NCBI RefSeq assembly: GCF_003865405.1
Contig: NZ_RQVQ01000002.1
Location: forward strand, 97,734 to 161,733
Direction: 5' to 3'
DNA: 64,000 nt
From: Paenimyroides tangerinum
GTDB lineage: Bacteria; Bacteroidota; Bacteroidia; Flavobacteriales; Flavobacteriaceae
Part shown: piece by piece, positions 29,008-37,622 of the stretch
Layout of the letters: the number at the start of each line of letters is the position of its first letter
Position numbering within the stretch: position 1 is the stretch's first letter
Position numbers and translations under genes: made by a program
Notes under the pieces: generated by a model
What the model was told of the DNA's origin: nothing
Database searches by the model: none
What the model saw: only the letters and a program-made list of their open reading frames with translations

Positions 29008-29334
29008 ATGAAGTCCGTTTTTTATTATTATTCAAATTTAAAAGGAAAAGCCAATCGCAAAGAATTTGGAATTTATTTATTAATTGAAATAATAATCGGT
29101 TTCATTGCATTAGAACTTGCTTCTAAAATAAGCATAAATGAATACGAAACTTTAATATATTTATTTTACATCAATTTGATCATAGGATTTTCAACAGTTC
29201 CTTTTTTAGCAGTTTGTACTCGAAGATTAAACTTTTTAAACTACCCAAGTTACTTAATCTTTTTAATTGCAATTCCATTTATAAATCAAATATTCGTCAT
29301 CTTACTTTTATTCCTTAAGAAAAGAAAAAAATAA
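29008..29334 (+). CDS. Small membrane protein, DUF805-like
   Basis: A 108-residue protein with three to four hydrophobic segments and a basic C-terminus (FLKKRKK). The start (FYYYSNLKGKANRKEFGIYLLIEI) and the pattern CTRRLNFLNYPSYL resemble the DUF805 family, whose function is unknown. It stands between the rpoD terminator and the ECF sigma gene. Confidence 0.65.
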   Translation: MKSVFYYYSNLKGKANRKEFGIYLLIEIIIGFIALELASKISINEYETLIYLFYINLIIGFSTVPFLAVCTRRLNFLNYPSYLIFLIAIPFINQIFVILLLFLKKRKK

Positions 29335-29342
29335 AAATTTTG

Positions 29343-29366
29343 TTGTAACGTTTTTCAAAAACGAAT
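29343..29366 (+). promoter_or_regulatory. Possible autoregulatory element before the ECF sigma gene
   Basis: TTGTAACGTTTTTCAAAA (29343-29360) begins about 50 nt before the ECF start codon and closely matches the block before rpoD. TGTAAC is followed by TACTTA after 16 bases. This could be a promoter for this ECF factor itself. Confidence 0.4.
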
Positions 29367-29394
29367 ACTTACTTGTAAAATCAACACAAAAGTC

Positions 29395-29898
29395 TTGAAA
29401 AATCTAGAACAAGAATTTTTACAATTACTCGAAAATCACAAAGGAATCCTACATAAAATATCTCGTATGTATATGGATGATGTTGACGACCGCAATGATT
29501 TGGTTCAAGAAATGACCTATCAATTATGGAAATCATATCAGCGTTTTGAAGGAAACAGTCAATTTTCGACTTGGATGTATCGCGTTTGTTTAAACACTGC
29601 TTTGACCTTTTTTAAAAAAGAAAATAAGAAATTAAAAACTGACGAAATCAGAGAAGATTTTGACCGATTAGACGAAATAGATTCATTTGAAAAGGAAAAT
29701 CAATTAAATCATTTTTATAAAGCTGTACAAAAATTGAATCCAGTTGAAAAAGCTTTGATTTTCTTATTTCTTGAAGGAAAATCTCATAAAGAAATAGGAG
29801 AAGATTTAGGAATCTCTGAAGGAAACGCTCGAGTAAAATTAAACAGAACCAAAGACAAGTTACAACAAATCATTAAAGAAAACGGATATGAATTTTGA
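29395..29898 (+). CDS. ECF-type RNA polymerase sigma factor
   Basis: A 167-residue protein with sigma region 2 (YMDDVDDRNDLVQEMTYQLWKSYQRFEGNSQFSTWMYRVCLNTALTF) and region 4 (LNPVEKALIFLFLEGKSHKEIGEDLGISEGNARVKLNRTKDKLQ). Translation appears to start at TTG (29395); there is no in-frame ATG near the N-terminus. It overlaps the next gene by 11 bases, as expected for a sigma factor and its regulator. Confidence 0.9.
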   Translation: MKNLEQEFLQLLENHKGILHKISRMYMDDVDDRNDLVQEMTYQLWKSYQRFEGNSQFSTWMYRVCLNTALTFFKKENKKLKTDEIREDFDRLDEIDSFEKENQLNHFYKAVQKLNPVEKALIFLFLEGKSHKEIGEDLGISEGNARVKLNRTKDKLQQIIKENGYEF

Positions 29899-30520
29899 TG
29901 AATTACAAAAACAATGGAACAATCAATCTAGCGATGATGTTCAGATAAATAAAAAAAGTTTACATAAAACAAAATCGATTATAGATAAGATAAATAATAA
30001 CCTCAAAAATGAATTTATATTTTGGATTTTCTGTATGTTATTTTTAATAATTGTTCCTTACATCGAATCTTACAAAATAGTTGGAACATCTGCGTTTTTC
30101 TACTATTTTATACTTTTTCAAATAGGTATTTGTTCGTTGACTTATTACAGAAAATTTTATTTATTTAATAAATCAACCAAAGAAAATGATAGTTATAAAT
30201 CAAAAGAAAACGTTCTTAAAATGTATTATGATTTAAAATTTGCTGTTGAAACTTATCGTTCATCTTGTTATTTTCTAATACCACAATCTGTAGCAATTTT
30301 TTTTATTGTATTCTCGTATGGTAAATCAGAAGAGTATTTTTATCAACTAATAAATTTCAGAGAAACATTAATAACTAATCCAACATTGATTATTGGCATT
30401 CTAGTTATTGGAATAATCGCAATAGCATTCTTAATAATATTTACAGAATGGATGATCAAACATTATTACGGAAAATATCTAAAACAGCTTAAAGATTTAC
30501 TAAACGAATTTGATTCATAA
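29888..30520 (+). CDS. Four-helix membrane protein coupled to the ECF sigma factor (putative anti-sigma)
   Basis: A 210-residue protein with a soluble N-terminus (about 1-38, starting NFDELQKQWNNQ) and about four transmembrane segments (roughly 40-60, 68-85, 118-140 and 160-185). The 11-base overlap with the ECF gene and the topology suggest that it controls that sigma factor from the inner membrane. It is not a recognisable FecR or zinc anti-sigma protein, so the function is by context. Confidence 0.7.
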   Translation: MNFDELQKQWNNQSSDDVQINKKSLHKTKSIIDKINNNLKNEFIFWIFCMLFLIIVPYIESYKIVGTSAFFYYFILFQIGICSLTYYRKFYLFNKSTKENDSYKSKENVLKMYYDLKFAVETYRSSCYFLIPQSVAIFFIVFSYGKSEEYFYQLINFRETLITNPTLIIGILVIGIIAIAFLIIFTEWMIKHYYGKYLKQLKDLLNEFDS

Positions 30521-30553
30521 AAAAATGCCTACTTTCATCAAGTAGGCATTTTC
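30521..30553. terminator. Bidirectional terminator between convergent genes
   Basis: Hairpin AAAATGCCTACTT / AAGTAGGCATTTT around TCATC, with A and T runs on both sides, between the ECF operon (plus) and the metallopeptidase (minus). Confidence 0.87.
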
Positions 30554-30569
30554 ATTTATTTTATTAGAA

Positions 30570-31241
30570 TTATCTTCTTCCCATATAAATCATCACATAG
30601 TACAATAATGTACCGATTGATGCTAACGCAGCAACTAAATATGTTCTCGCTGCCCAAGTTAAAGAATCTTTGGCTCCAGCAAGTTCTTGCTGAGTTACCA
30701 TATTTTTCGTTTCTAACCATTTCAAAGCGCGATTACTTGCGTCATACTCAACTGGCAAAGTTACTATAGAAAAAATAGTTGTTAAGGCAAACAATACAAT
30801 TCCGATTAATAATAATTGTGGAAAAGTATTAATTAATAAAATTCCTGCGATTAAAATCCATTGCACAAAGTTAGATGCAATACTCACTATCGGAACTAAT
30901 TTTGAACGCATCGTTAACCAACTATAAGCCGTAGCGTGTTGCACTGCGTGACCCACTTCGTGAGCCGCAACTGCTGCTGCTGCTGCATTTCTTTCATTAT
31001 AAACTGCTTCACTTAGGTTTACAGTTTTATCTGCCGGATTATAATGATCCGTTAATCTACCTGGTGTAGAAATTACTTTAACATCATAAATTCCGTGATC
31101 GTGTAACATTTTGGTAGCTATTTCAGCACCACTCATTCCGTTACGTAAATGAACTTTTGAATATTTTTCGAATTTATTTTTTAATTGGTAGCCAACAAAC
31201 CAACTTGCTAGCATAATAATACCCATTATAAGAAATCCCAT
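30570..31241 (-). CDS. YugP-type zinc metallopeptidase (membrane)
   Basis: A 223-residue membrane protein with an N-terminal helix, the zinc motif HEVGHAVQH (H94, E95, H98) and three C-terminal transmembrane helices. GMSGAEIATKMLHDHGI and VNLSEAVYNERNAAAAAVAAHE are typical of the neutral zinc metallopeptidase 2 (YugP) family. Substrates are unknown; membrane-protein quality control is a guess. Single minus-strand gene. Confidence 0.93.
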   Translation of the reverse strand: MGFLIMGIIMLASWFVGYQLKNKFEKYSKVHLRNGMSGAEIATKMLHDHGIYDVKVISTPGRLTDHYNPADKTVNLSEAVYNERNAAAAAVAAHEVGHAVQHATAYSWLTMRSKLVPIVSIASNFVQWILIAGILLINTFPQLLLIGIVLFALTTIFSIVTLPVEYDASNRALKWLETKNMVTQQELAGAKDSLTWAARTYLVAALASIGTLLYYVMIYMGRR

Positions 31242-31315
31242 ATTTTATTTTGTTTTATTGTTTATGTAAATATATCAAATAATTTGCCAAAATAAAAAGA
31301 TGACAAACTGGCAAT

Positions 31316-31343
31316 AAAAAAGGAGCTTAAAAAAGCTCCTTTT
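31316..31343 (-). terminator. Terminator of the rimP-nusA-infB operon
   Basis: Perfect hairpin AAAAGGAGCTT / AAGCTCCTTTT with a T run on the minus strand, 13 nt after the infB stop. Confidence 0.88.
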
Positions 31344-31355
31344 GAAATATATTGA

Positions 31356-34349
31356 TTACAATTTCTTTTTAACTTCCACTTCTTGGAAACCTTCAATAAT
31401 ATCGTATTCTTTAATATCGTTATACCCTTTAATTTGGATACCACAATCATAACCTTTAGAAACTTCTTTAACATCGTCTTTGAAACGTTTTAAAGCAATT
31501 AAGTCACCAGTAAAGATTACAACTCCTTCTCTAATTAAACGGATTTTATTATTTCTGAAGATTTTTCCATCAGTAACCATACATCCTGCAATTGTTCCCA
31601 CTTTAGAAATTTTGAATAACTCACGAATTTCAGCAGTACCAGTAATTTCTTCTTTTAATTCAGGAGAAAGCATACCTTCCATTGCATCTTTTAAGTCATC
31701 GATAGCCGCATAAATAATAGAATAATTACGGATATCAATTTCTTCTTTATCAGCTAAAGCTTTAGCATTACCCATTGGACGAACGTTAAATCCGATAATA
31801 ATCGCATCAGAAGCAGAAGCTAACAATACATCAGATTCTGTAATTGCTCCAACTCCTTTATGGATAATGTTGATTTGAATTTCGTCAGTAGATAATTTAG
31901 AGAACGAATCAGATAAAGCTTCAACAGAACCATCCACATCTCCTTTTAAGATAATGTTCAATTCTTTGAAATCTCCTAAAGCGATACGACGTCCAATTTC
32001 TGCTAATGTAATATGACGTTGCGCTCTTACAGATTGCTCACGAATCAATTGTGTACGTTTAGCAGCAATTTGTTTAGCTTCACGCTCGTCTTCAAACACA
32101 TTAAATTTATCACCAGCTGTTGGAGCTCCGTCTAAACCTAAAATTGAGATTGGACGAGAAGGTCCAACTTCTTTAACAGATTTTCCACGCTCATCATACA
32201 TTGCTTTAACTTTACCGTGATTCTTACCTGCTAACACGTAATCACCAATTTTTAAAGTTCCAGATTGTACTAAGATTGTAGATACATATCCACGTCCTTT
32301 ATCTAAGAATGCTTCAACTACAGAACCTTGAGCAGCTTTATTTGGATTAGCTTTTAACTCTAACATTTCTGCTTCAAGTAAAACTTTTTCTAATAATTCT
32401 TTAATTCCAATTCCTTTTTTAGCAGAAATATCTTGCGATTGGTAAGTTCCACCCCAATCTTCTACTAATAAATTCATCCCAGCTAAACGTTCCTTAATTT
32501 TTTCAGGATTAGCAGTATCTTTATCAACTTTATTGATTGCAAAAATAATTGGCACTCCAGCAGCTTGTGCGTGAGCAATTGCCTCTTTAGTTTGCGGCAT
32601 GATATCATCATCAGCAGCAATTACAATAATTGCAATATCGGTAACTTGAGTACCACGTGCTCGCATCGCAGTAAACGCCTCGTGACCAGGTGTATCTAAG
32701 AAAGTGATTTTTTGACCGCTATCTAAAGTTACTCCATAAGCACCAATGTGTTGTGTAATACCTCCAGATTCACCAGCAATAACGTTTGCTTTACGTATAT
32801 AATCTAGTAAAGATGTTTTACCGTGATCTACGTGACCCATAACGGTTACAATCGGAGCACGAGTTACTAAATCTTCAGGAAGATCAGCTACTTCAGCAAT
32901 TGCTTCTTCGATATCAGCAGTTGTAAATTCAACTTCATACCCAAACTCATCAGCAACAATTGTTAATGTTTCAGCATCTAGACGTTGATTCATCGTAACC
33001 ATAATACCTAATGACATACATGTTCCAATTACTTTTGTAATAGGCACATCCATCATTGTAGCGATTTCACCAACAGTAACGAATTCTGTAACTTTAAGGA
33101 TTTTAGTTCCTTCTTCTAAAGCTCTTTGTTCGTCTTCTTTCTTACGGTGAGAATCTCTTTTATCTTTACGATATTTAGCCGCTTTAGATTTGTTTTGTTT
33201 TCCTTGTAAACGCTCTAAAGTTTCTTTAATTTGGTTTTTAACCTCTTCATCAGTTGGCTCAACTTTTACTACTGGAGCTGGTTTTCCTTTGAAGTTTCCA
33301 CCACCTGGGCGGTTGTTATTATTTCCTCCTGGACGGTTATTATTGTTTCCACCTGGGCGGTTATTATTGTTTCCACCTGGACGGTTGTTATTATTTCCAC
33401 CTGGACGGTTGTTGTTATTCTGATTATTGTTTGCACCTGGAGTGCCTGGCTTATTGTCAGTCGCAGGAGTTCCATCAGTTTTTACAATACGCTTACGCTT
33501 ATTTTTATTTGCGTTTGCACCTCCAGCAGCATTAGCACCAGGCTTGTTAGCTGTTTTAGGATCTTCTTTTTTCTTTTTAGGTTTATTAAATTGAGATAAA
33601 TCAATTGTTTGACCAGTAAAAGTAGTACCAGATAATTTTTGATACTGTGTTTTTATTGTTTCATTTTCTGGATCAGATTCAGAAACGTTATTTGAATTGT
33701 TAGCCACCGGCTCCTCATTTTTAGCTTCAACTTTTGGTTCAGAAACAGTTTTTACAACCTCTTCTTTAGCTTTGTTTTCAGCTTTAGGTTTTATATTTTC
33801 AGCTTTACTTTTTTCAACAGGTTTAGATACTACTTTACTTTCAACCTCAGCTTTAATTTCAGTAGTTTTCTTTACAGGTTTTGATTCAGCTTTTACTTCT
33901 TTATTTTCAACTTTTGGCACACTAATATCGATACTATCTTGAACTGGAGCAACTTCTGATTCAACAACTTTTTTCTTAGGAGACAAATCGATTTTACCAA
34001 CTGTTTTAATCGAAGCCACATTAGCTGCTTTAGCTTTTATAATTTCGTTTTCACGTTGAATTTGCTCTTCTTTTTTGCGTTTTTCTTCCGCTAATTCTTT
34101 TTCTCTTTCTAAACGTAGCGCTTCTTTCTCTTTACGTTTCTCTTCACTCACTCCGATTGAAGCCTCCTTTTTACCTTTGTCAGCAGAAAACTGCTTGTTA
34201 AGAACCGTATATTCTTCATCAGATATTTTAGCATTTGGAGAAGATTCGATAGCATAACCTTTTGCTTTCAAATGTTCCACAGCTCTATCTAGAGAAATAT
34301 TCAATTCTCCTAAAACTTTGTTTAATCTTATTACTCTTTTTTCAGACAT
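31356..34349 (-). CDS. infB: Translation initiation factor IF-2
   Basis: A 997-residue GTPase that brings initiator tRNA to the 30S subunit. The N-terminal 400 residues form a long charged extension with an IF2_N module (VIRLNKVLGELNISLDRAVEHLKAKG), a Lys/Glu-rich stretch and a five-fold RPGGNNNN repeat (about 311-348). The conserved core has the G1 motif GHVDHGKTSLLDYIR, DTPGHEAFTAMRARG and NKVDK. Last gene of the rimP-nusA-infB operon, 53 nt behind nusA. Confidence 0.98.
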   Translation of the reverse strand: MSEKRVIRLNKVLGELNISLDRAVEHLKAKGYAIESSPNAKISDEEYTVLNKQFSADKGKKEASIGVSEEKRKEKEALRLEREKELAEEKRKKEEQIQRENEIIKAKAANVASIKTVGKIDLSPKKKVVESEVAPVQDSIDISVPKVENKEVKAESKPVKKTTEIKAEVESKVVSKPVEKSKAENIKPKAENKAKEEVVKTVSEPKVEAKNEEPVANNSNNVSESDPENETIKTQYQKLSGTTFTGQTIDLSQFNKPKKKKEDPKTANKPGANAAGGANANKNKRKRIVKTDGTPATDNKPGTPGANNNQNNNNRPGGNNNNRPGGNNNNRPGGNNNNRPGGNNNNRPGGGNFKGKPAPVVKVEPTDEEVKNQIKETLERLQGKQNKSKAAKYRKDKRDSHRKKEDEQRALEEGTKILKVTEFVTVGEIATMMDVPITKVIGTCMSLGIMVTMNQRLDAETLTIVADEFGYEVEFTTADIEEAIAEVADLPEDLVTRAPIVTVMGHVDHGKTSLLDYIRKANVIAGESGGITQHIGAYGVTLDSGQKITFLDTPGHEAFTAMRARGTQVTDIAIIVIAADDDIMPQTKEAIAHAQAAGVPIIFAINKVDKDTANPEKIKERLAGMNLLVEDWGGTYQSQDISAKKGIGIKELLEKVLLEAEMLELKANPNKAAQGSVVEAFLDKGRGYVSTILVQSGTLKIGDYVLAGKNHGKVKAMYDERGKSVKEVGPSRPISILGLDGAPTAGDKFNVFEDEREAKQIAAKRTQLIREQSVRAQRHITLAEIGRRIALGDFKELNIILKGDVDGSVEALSDSFSKLSTDEIQINIIHKGVGAITESDVLLASASDAIIIGFNVRPMGNAKALADKEEIDIRNYSIIYAAIDDLKDAMEGMLSPELKEEITGTAEIRELFKISKVGTIAGCMVTDGKIFRNNKIRLIREGVVIFTGDLIALKRFKDDVKEVSKGYDCGIQIKGYNDIKEYDIIEGFQEVEVKKKL
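33304..33420 (-). repeat. Five 24-bp tandem repeats inside infB
   Basis: Period-24 units differing at a few third positions (for example CCTGGACGGTTATTATTG), encoding RPGGNNNN about five times. All units keep frame, so length changes by slippage would not disrupt IF-2. Confidence 0.88.
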
Positions 34350-34402
34350 ATTATCTTTTAATATATTTTAGTGTGTCGTTGTGTTGGAATTGTGTTTACA
34401 TA

Positions 34403-35647
34403 TTAGTCTTCGAATTCTTCTTTTAAAATTCTCATTACATCTTCTACCGTTTCTTCTTCTAAATCGGTTCTTCTCACAAGTTCCTCAACGGTATGTTTTA
34501 AGATACTTTTTGCAGTATCTAAACCAATTTTAGCAAATTCTTCGATTACCCATCCATCAATCTCATCGCCAAACTCTGTTAATTCAACATCGTCTTCTTC
34601 AACAGATTGAATATTATCACGCATAACATCGATTTCATAGCCTGTTAATAAACTTGCTAGTTTAATATTTTGACCACCGCGACCGATTGCTTTAGATACT
34701 TCTTCAACGTCTAAATACACGTTTGCTGTTTTTTTATCTTCGTTTAATTTTACGCTATTAACTTTAGCTGGGCTCAATGCTCTTGTAATCAACAATTGCA
34801 TATTGCTTGTATAATTAATAACATCAATATTTTCGTTTCCTAATTCACGAACAATTCCATGAATACGAGAACCTTTCATACCTACACAAGCACCAACTGG
34901 GTCGATTCTTTCATCGTAAGTATCAACAGCAACTTTTGCTTTTTCTCCAGGAATACGAACAACTTTCTTAATAGAAATTAATCCGTCTGCAATTTCAGGA
35001 ATTTCTTGTTCAAATAATTTCTGCAAGAAATTTTCTGAAGTACGACTCATGATAATTTGAGGCTTATTTCCTTTTAATTCAACAGATTCGATTATTCCAC
35101 GAACTGATTCTCCTTTTTTGAAATAATCAGATGCAATTTGTTTTTCTTTTGGAAGAACAATTTCATTCCCTTCTTCATCGATCAAAATTACTGCTTTTGG
35201 ACGAATATGGTGTACTTCAGCAGAATAAACTTCGTTTATTAAATCTTTAAATTGCTTGTAAAGATTTGTACTATCGTGTTCATGTATTTTTGTAATCAGG
35301 TTTTGACGTAATGCTAAAATAGCTCTTCTACCTAATTGAATCAATTTTACTTCTTCAGAAACTTCTTCTCCAACTTCAAAATCTGGTTCAATTTTTGTAG
35401 CTTCTGCTAATGAAATCTCTGAATTTGAATCTTCTACTTCACCATCTGCAACAACTATACGTTTTCTCCAGATTTCCATATCTCCTTTATCAGGATTAAT
35501 GATAATATCGAAGTTATCATCGGAACCAAATTTTTTCTTTAAGGCATTTCTAAAAACATCTTCTAAAATAGCCATTAAAGTAACTCTATCAATATGCTTA
35601 TAATCTTTAAATTCTGAAAACGAATCAATTAATGCAATATTTTCCAT
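34403..35647 (-). CDS. nusA: Transcription termination/antitermination protein NusA
   Basis: A 414-residue protein: N-terminal RNA polymerase-binding domain, S1 domain (about 135-200), and two KH domains (GACVGMKGSRIHGIVRELGNENIDV and KAIGRGGQNIKLASLLTGYEIDV). It binds paused RNA polymerase and modulates hairpin-dependent pausing and termination. The E. coli acidic repeats are absent; a short acidic tail follows. It lies 13 nt behind rimP. Confidence 0.98.
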   Translation of the reverse strand: MENIALIDSFSEFKDYKHIDRVTLMAILEDVFRNALKKKFGSDDNFDIIINPDKGDMEIWRKRIVVADGEVEDSNSEISLAEATKIEPDFEVGEEVSEEVKLIQLGRRAILALRQNLITKIHEHDSTNLYKQFKDLINEVYSAEVHHIRPKAVILIDEEGNEIVLPKEKQIASDYFKKGESVRGIIESVELKGNKPQIIMSRTSENFLQKLFEQEIPEIADGLISIKKVVRIPGEKAKVAVDTYDERIDPVGACVGMKGSRIHGIVRELGNENIDVINYTSNMQLLITRALSPAKVNSVKLNEDKKTANVYLDVEEVSKAIGRGGQNIKLASLLTGYEIDVMRDNIQSVEEDDVELTEFGDEIDGWVIEEFAKIGLDTAKSILKHTVEELVRRTDLEEETVEDVMRILKEEFED

Positions 35648-35660
35648 GAAATATCTTAAT

Positions 35661-36125
35661 TTAAAATGAAATAACTACTTGTGCTTTTTTTATACTTTCA
35701 TACGGAATTTGAACAGATTTCTGAACAGTTTCTTTACCTTTTCCAATTTTCTTTGGCTCTCTAGCTTTCCATTCTAAGAAAATCTTATCTTCATCAGCAT
35801 CAACCAAAGTTGCTTCAATGGTTTCATTTTCTAGAGTAACTTCTAATGTTCTACCAATATTTTTTTTGTATTGTCTAGAAAGTTTCAAAGGTGAAGTCGC
35901 ACCAGCTGAAGCCACTTCTAAAGAATAATCTTGTTCTTCTCTATCTAAATTATTTTCAATTGAACGACTTACATCAATACAATCTTGCAAAATTACCCCA
36001 TTATCACCATCGATAATTACGGTAATTTTATAATCAGCCGAAATTGAAAAATCTATTAAAAACAAGGTCGGATGTTCACTCAAACCTTCTTCTAACAATT
36101 GTTTTACCTGCTCTTTAAACGCCAT
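35661..36125 (-). CDS. rimP: Ribosome maturation factor RimP
   Basis: A 154-residue protein needed for 30S maturation, with both RimP domains ([35 protein letters not shown] and [20 protein letters not shown]). The start at 36125 ([11 protein letters not shown]) was chosen over an in-frame upstream ATG at 36161, because the longer form would translate straight through a terminator-like hairpin and no family member starts that way. First gene of the operon. Confidence 0.94.
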   Translation of the reverse strand: MAFKEQVKQLLEEGLSEHPTLFLIDFSISADYKITVIIDGDNGVILQDCIDVSRSIENNLDREEQDYSLEVASAGATSPLKLSRQYKKNIGRTLEVTLENETIEATLVDADEDKIFLEWKAREPKKIGKGKETVQKSVQIPYESIKKAQVVISF

Positions 36126-36131
36126 ATTTTG

Positions 36132-36159
36132 TATAAAAAGAGGGGACTTTTGTCCCCTC
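36132..36159 (-). promoter_or_regulatory. Terminator-like hairpin in the rimP-nusA-infB leader (candidate attenuator)
   Basis: On the minus strand GAGGGGAC-AAAA-GTCCCCTC is a perfect, GC-rich 8-bp stem followed at once by TTTTTAT, ending 6 nt before the rimP ATG and about 25 nt after the predicted transcription start. It has every sequence feature of an intrinsic terminator but lies between promoter and first gene. Confidence 0.65.
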
Positions 36160-36188
36160 ATTATTTAGTTTTACATTAAATAACTTTG

Positions 36189-36196
36189 CAAATATA
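36189..36196 (-). promoter_or_regulatory. -7 box of the rimP operon (TATATTTG)
   Basis: TATATTTG on the minus strand fits TAnnTTTG exactly, 63 nt before the rimP start. This places the leader hairpin inside the transcript. Confidence 0.65.
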
Positions 36197-36299
36197 CATA
36201 ATATTTTTGAAAAACACATTTTTTTGCGTATTCTAAAATTATATAACTATCTTTATGAAAATAAATTAAACAAAAAACGCTTTTTATATTCTATCACAA

Positions 36300-37124
36300 A
36301 TGAAGAAAATATTAGTCCCTACAGATTTTTCTGACAGCGCAAACAACGCTACTAGAGCTGCTGCAGATATTGCAAGAAAAACAAATGCCGAATTGATTTT
36401 ACTACATATCATCGAACTTCCACAAGAAGGAACAGATGCCGTACAACAAGGTTTTGAAATTCCTGAAATCATGTTCTTCAAACAACACGCCGAACAAAAA
36501 CTTACTGAAGCTTCAACCGCACCAGAATTACACGGATTAACAGTTTATGCCGTATTAAAACTAGGAAGAACACTACACAATGTTACTGAAGTTGCAGAAG
36601 CAAACGACGTTGATTTAATTGTAATGGGATCACACGGAGCAAGCGGTTATAAAGAATTTTTTATCGGATCTAACGCAGAAAAAATCGTAAGAAATTCACA
36701 AACACCAGTTCTTGTTGTTAAGAATGACGCAAGCGAATTAAAATACGAAAAGGTAATTTTCGCAACTGATTTTTTAGTAGAAAACGAAGCCGCGCTTACC
36801 AAAGCAATAAACGTCTTAACAAACTTTGAAATTAAACCTCATTTCTTAATGGTTAACACAGTTAACAATTTCAAACCAACACATGTTGCAGAAGAAATCG
36901 CACTAAACTTCTTCAAAGAAAACAACATCACAAACTATGATTTCACAATTTACAATGATTTAGATATTGAAAAAGGCATCATAAACTTTGCAGAAAACGT
37001 AAACGCAGACTTAATAGCAATGGGAACACATGGGCGAAAAGGCTTCTCTAAATTCATCAACGGAAGCATCAGCGAGGACATCGTAAACCATTCCAGCAAA
37101 TCCGTTTTGACTTTTAAGATATAA
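36300..37124 (+). CDS. Universal stress protein with two Usp domains
   Basis: A 274-residue cytoplasmic protein made of two tandem Usp folds. Each has an ATP-loop type motif: MGSHGASGYKEFFIGSNAEKIV (about residues 116-138) and MGTHGRKGFSKFINGSISEDIV near the C-terminus. It may bind ATP and act in stress survival; the trigger is unknown. Single gene, transcribed away from rimP. Confidence 0.93.
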   Translation: MKKILVPTDFSDSANNATRAAADIARKTNAELILLHIIELPQEGTDAVQQGFEIPEIMFFKQHAEQKLTEASTAPELHGLTVYAVLKLGRTLHNVTEVAEANDVDLIVMGSHGASGYKEFFIGSNAEKIVRNSQTPVLVVKNDASELKYEKVIFATDFLVENEAALTKAINVLTNFEIKPHFLMVNTVNNFKPTHVAEEIALNFFKENNITNYDFTIYNDLDIEKGIINFAENVNADLIAMGTHGRKGFSKFINGSISEDIVNHSSKSVLTFKI

Positions 37125-37130
37125 AACAAA

Positions 37131-37162
37131 AAAAAACCTCTTCGTTTGAAGAGGTTTTTTTT
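37131..37162. terminator. Bidirectional terminator between the Usp gene and the tRNA-Gln array
   Basis: Hairpin AAAAAACCTCTTC / GAAGAGGTTTTTT around GTTT. It serves the plus-strand Usp gene and the minus-strand tRNA array. Confidence 0.87.
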
Positions 37163-37172
37163 GTTGAATTCG

Positions 37173-37243
37173 TTGACCTACTAGGACTCGAACCTAGAAC
37201 GACTGAACCAAAATCAGCTGTGTTACCATTACACCATAGGTCA
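37173..37243 (-). tRNA. tRNA-Gln (TTG), array copy 5 (promoter-distal)
   Basis: A 71-nt cloverleaf: acceptor TGACCTA/TAGGTCA with discriminator A, anticodon loop TTTTGGT (anticodon TTG), T-loop GGTTCGAGTC. CCA is not encoded. The flanking spacer differs from those of the other copies. Confidence 0.93.
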
Positions 37244-37286
37244 GTAACCACGAAAAGAAATCTATAAAATTCAACAAATTTCTTTG

Positions 37287-37357
37287 TTGACCTACTAGGA
37301 CTCGAACCTAGAACGACTGAACCAAAATCAGCTGTGTTACCATTACACCATAGGTCA
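37287..37357 (-). tRNA. tRNA-Gln (TTG), array copy 4
   Basis: Identical 71-nt sequence to the other copies. Separated from the distal copy by 43 nt. Confidence 0.93.
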
Positions 37358-37398
37358 TTAAACCGGTTAAAAAATCTATTTATCAACAAATTTCTTTG

Positions 37399-37469
37399 TT
37401 GACCTACTAGGACTCGAACCTAGAACGACTGAACCAAAATCAGCTGTGTTACCATTACACCATAGGTCA
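37399..37469 (-). tRNA. tRNA-Gln (TTG), array copy 3
   Basis: Identical tRNA; the 41-nt spacers on both sides are identical to each other, giving an exact 112-bp period. Confidence 0.93.
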
Positions 37470-37510
37470 TTAAACCGGTTAAAAAATCTATTTATCAACA
37501 AATTTCTTTG

Positions 37511-37581
37511 TTGACCTACTAGGACTCGAACCTAGAACGACTGAACCAAAATCAGCTGTGTTACCATTACACCATAGGTCA
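37511..37581 (-). tRNA. tRNA-Gln (TTG), array copy 2
   Basis: Identical tRNA with the same 41-nt spacers, part of the exact 112-bp tandem repeat. Confidence 0.93.
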
Positions 37582-37622
37582 TTAAACCGGTTAAAAAATC
37601 TATTTATCAACAAATTTCTTTG

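Noticed and set aside
33304..33420. Short tandem repeats as a CRISPR-like or regulatory array
   Set aside because: They lie in frame inside infB and encode a low-complexity linker.
36126..36161. N-terminal extension of rimP from the ATG at 36161
   Set aside because: It would consist of the terminator-like hairpin and does not fit the family start.
37114..37389. 91-codon frame on the minus strand across the tRNA-Gln genes
   Set aside because: It reads through two tRNA copies and repeats the same peptide twice; it is an artefact of the tRNA tandem repeat.
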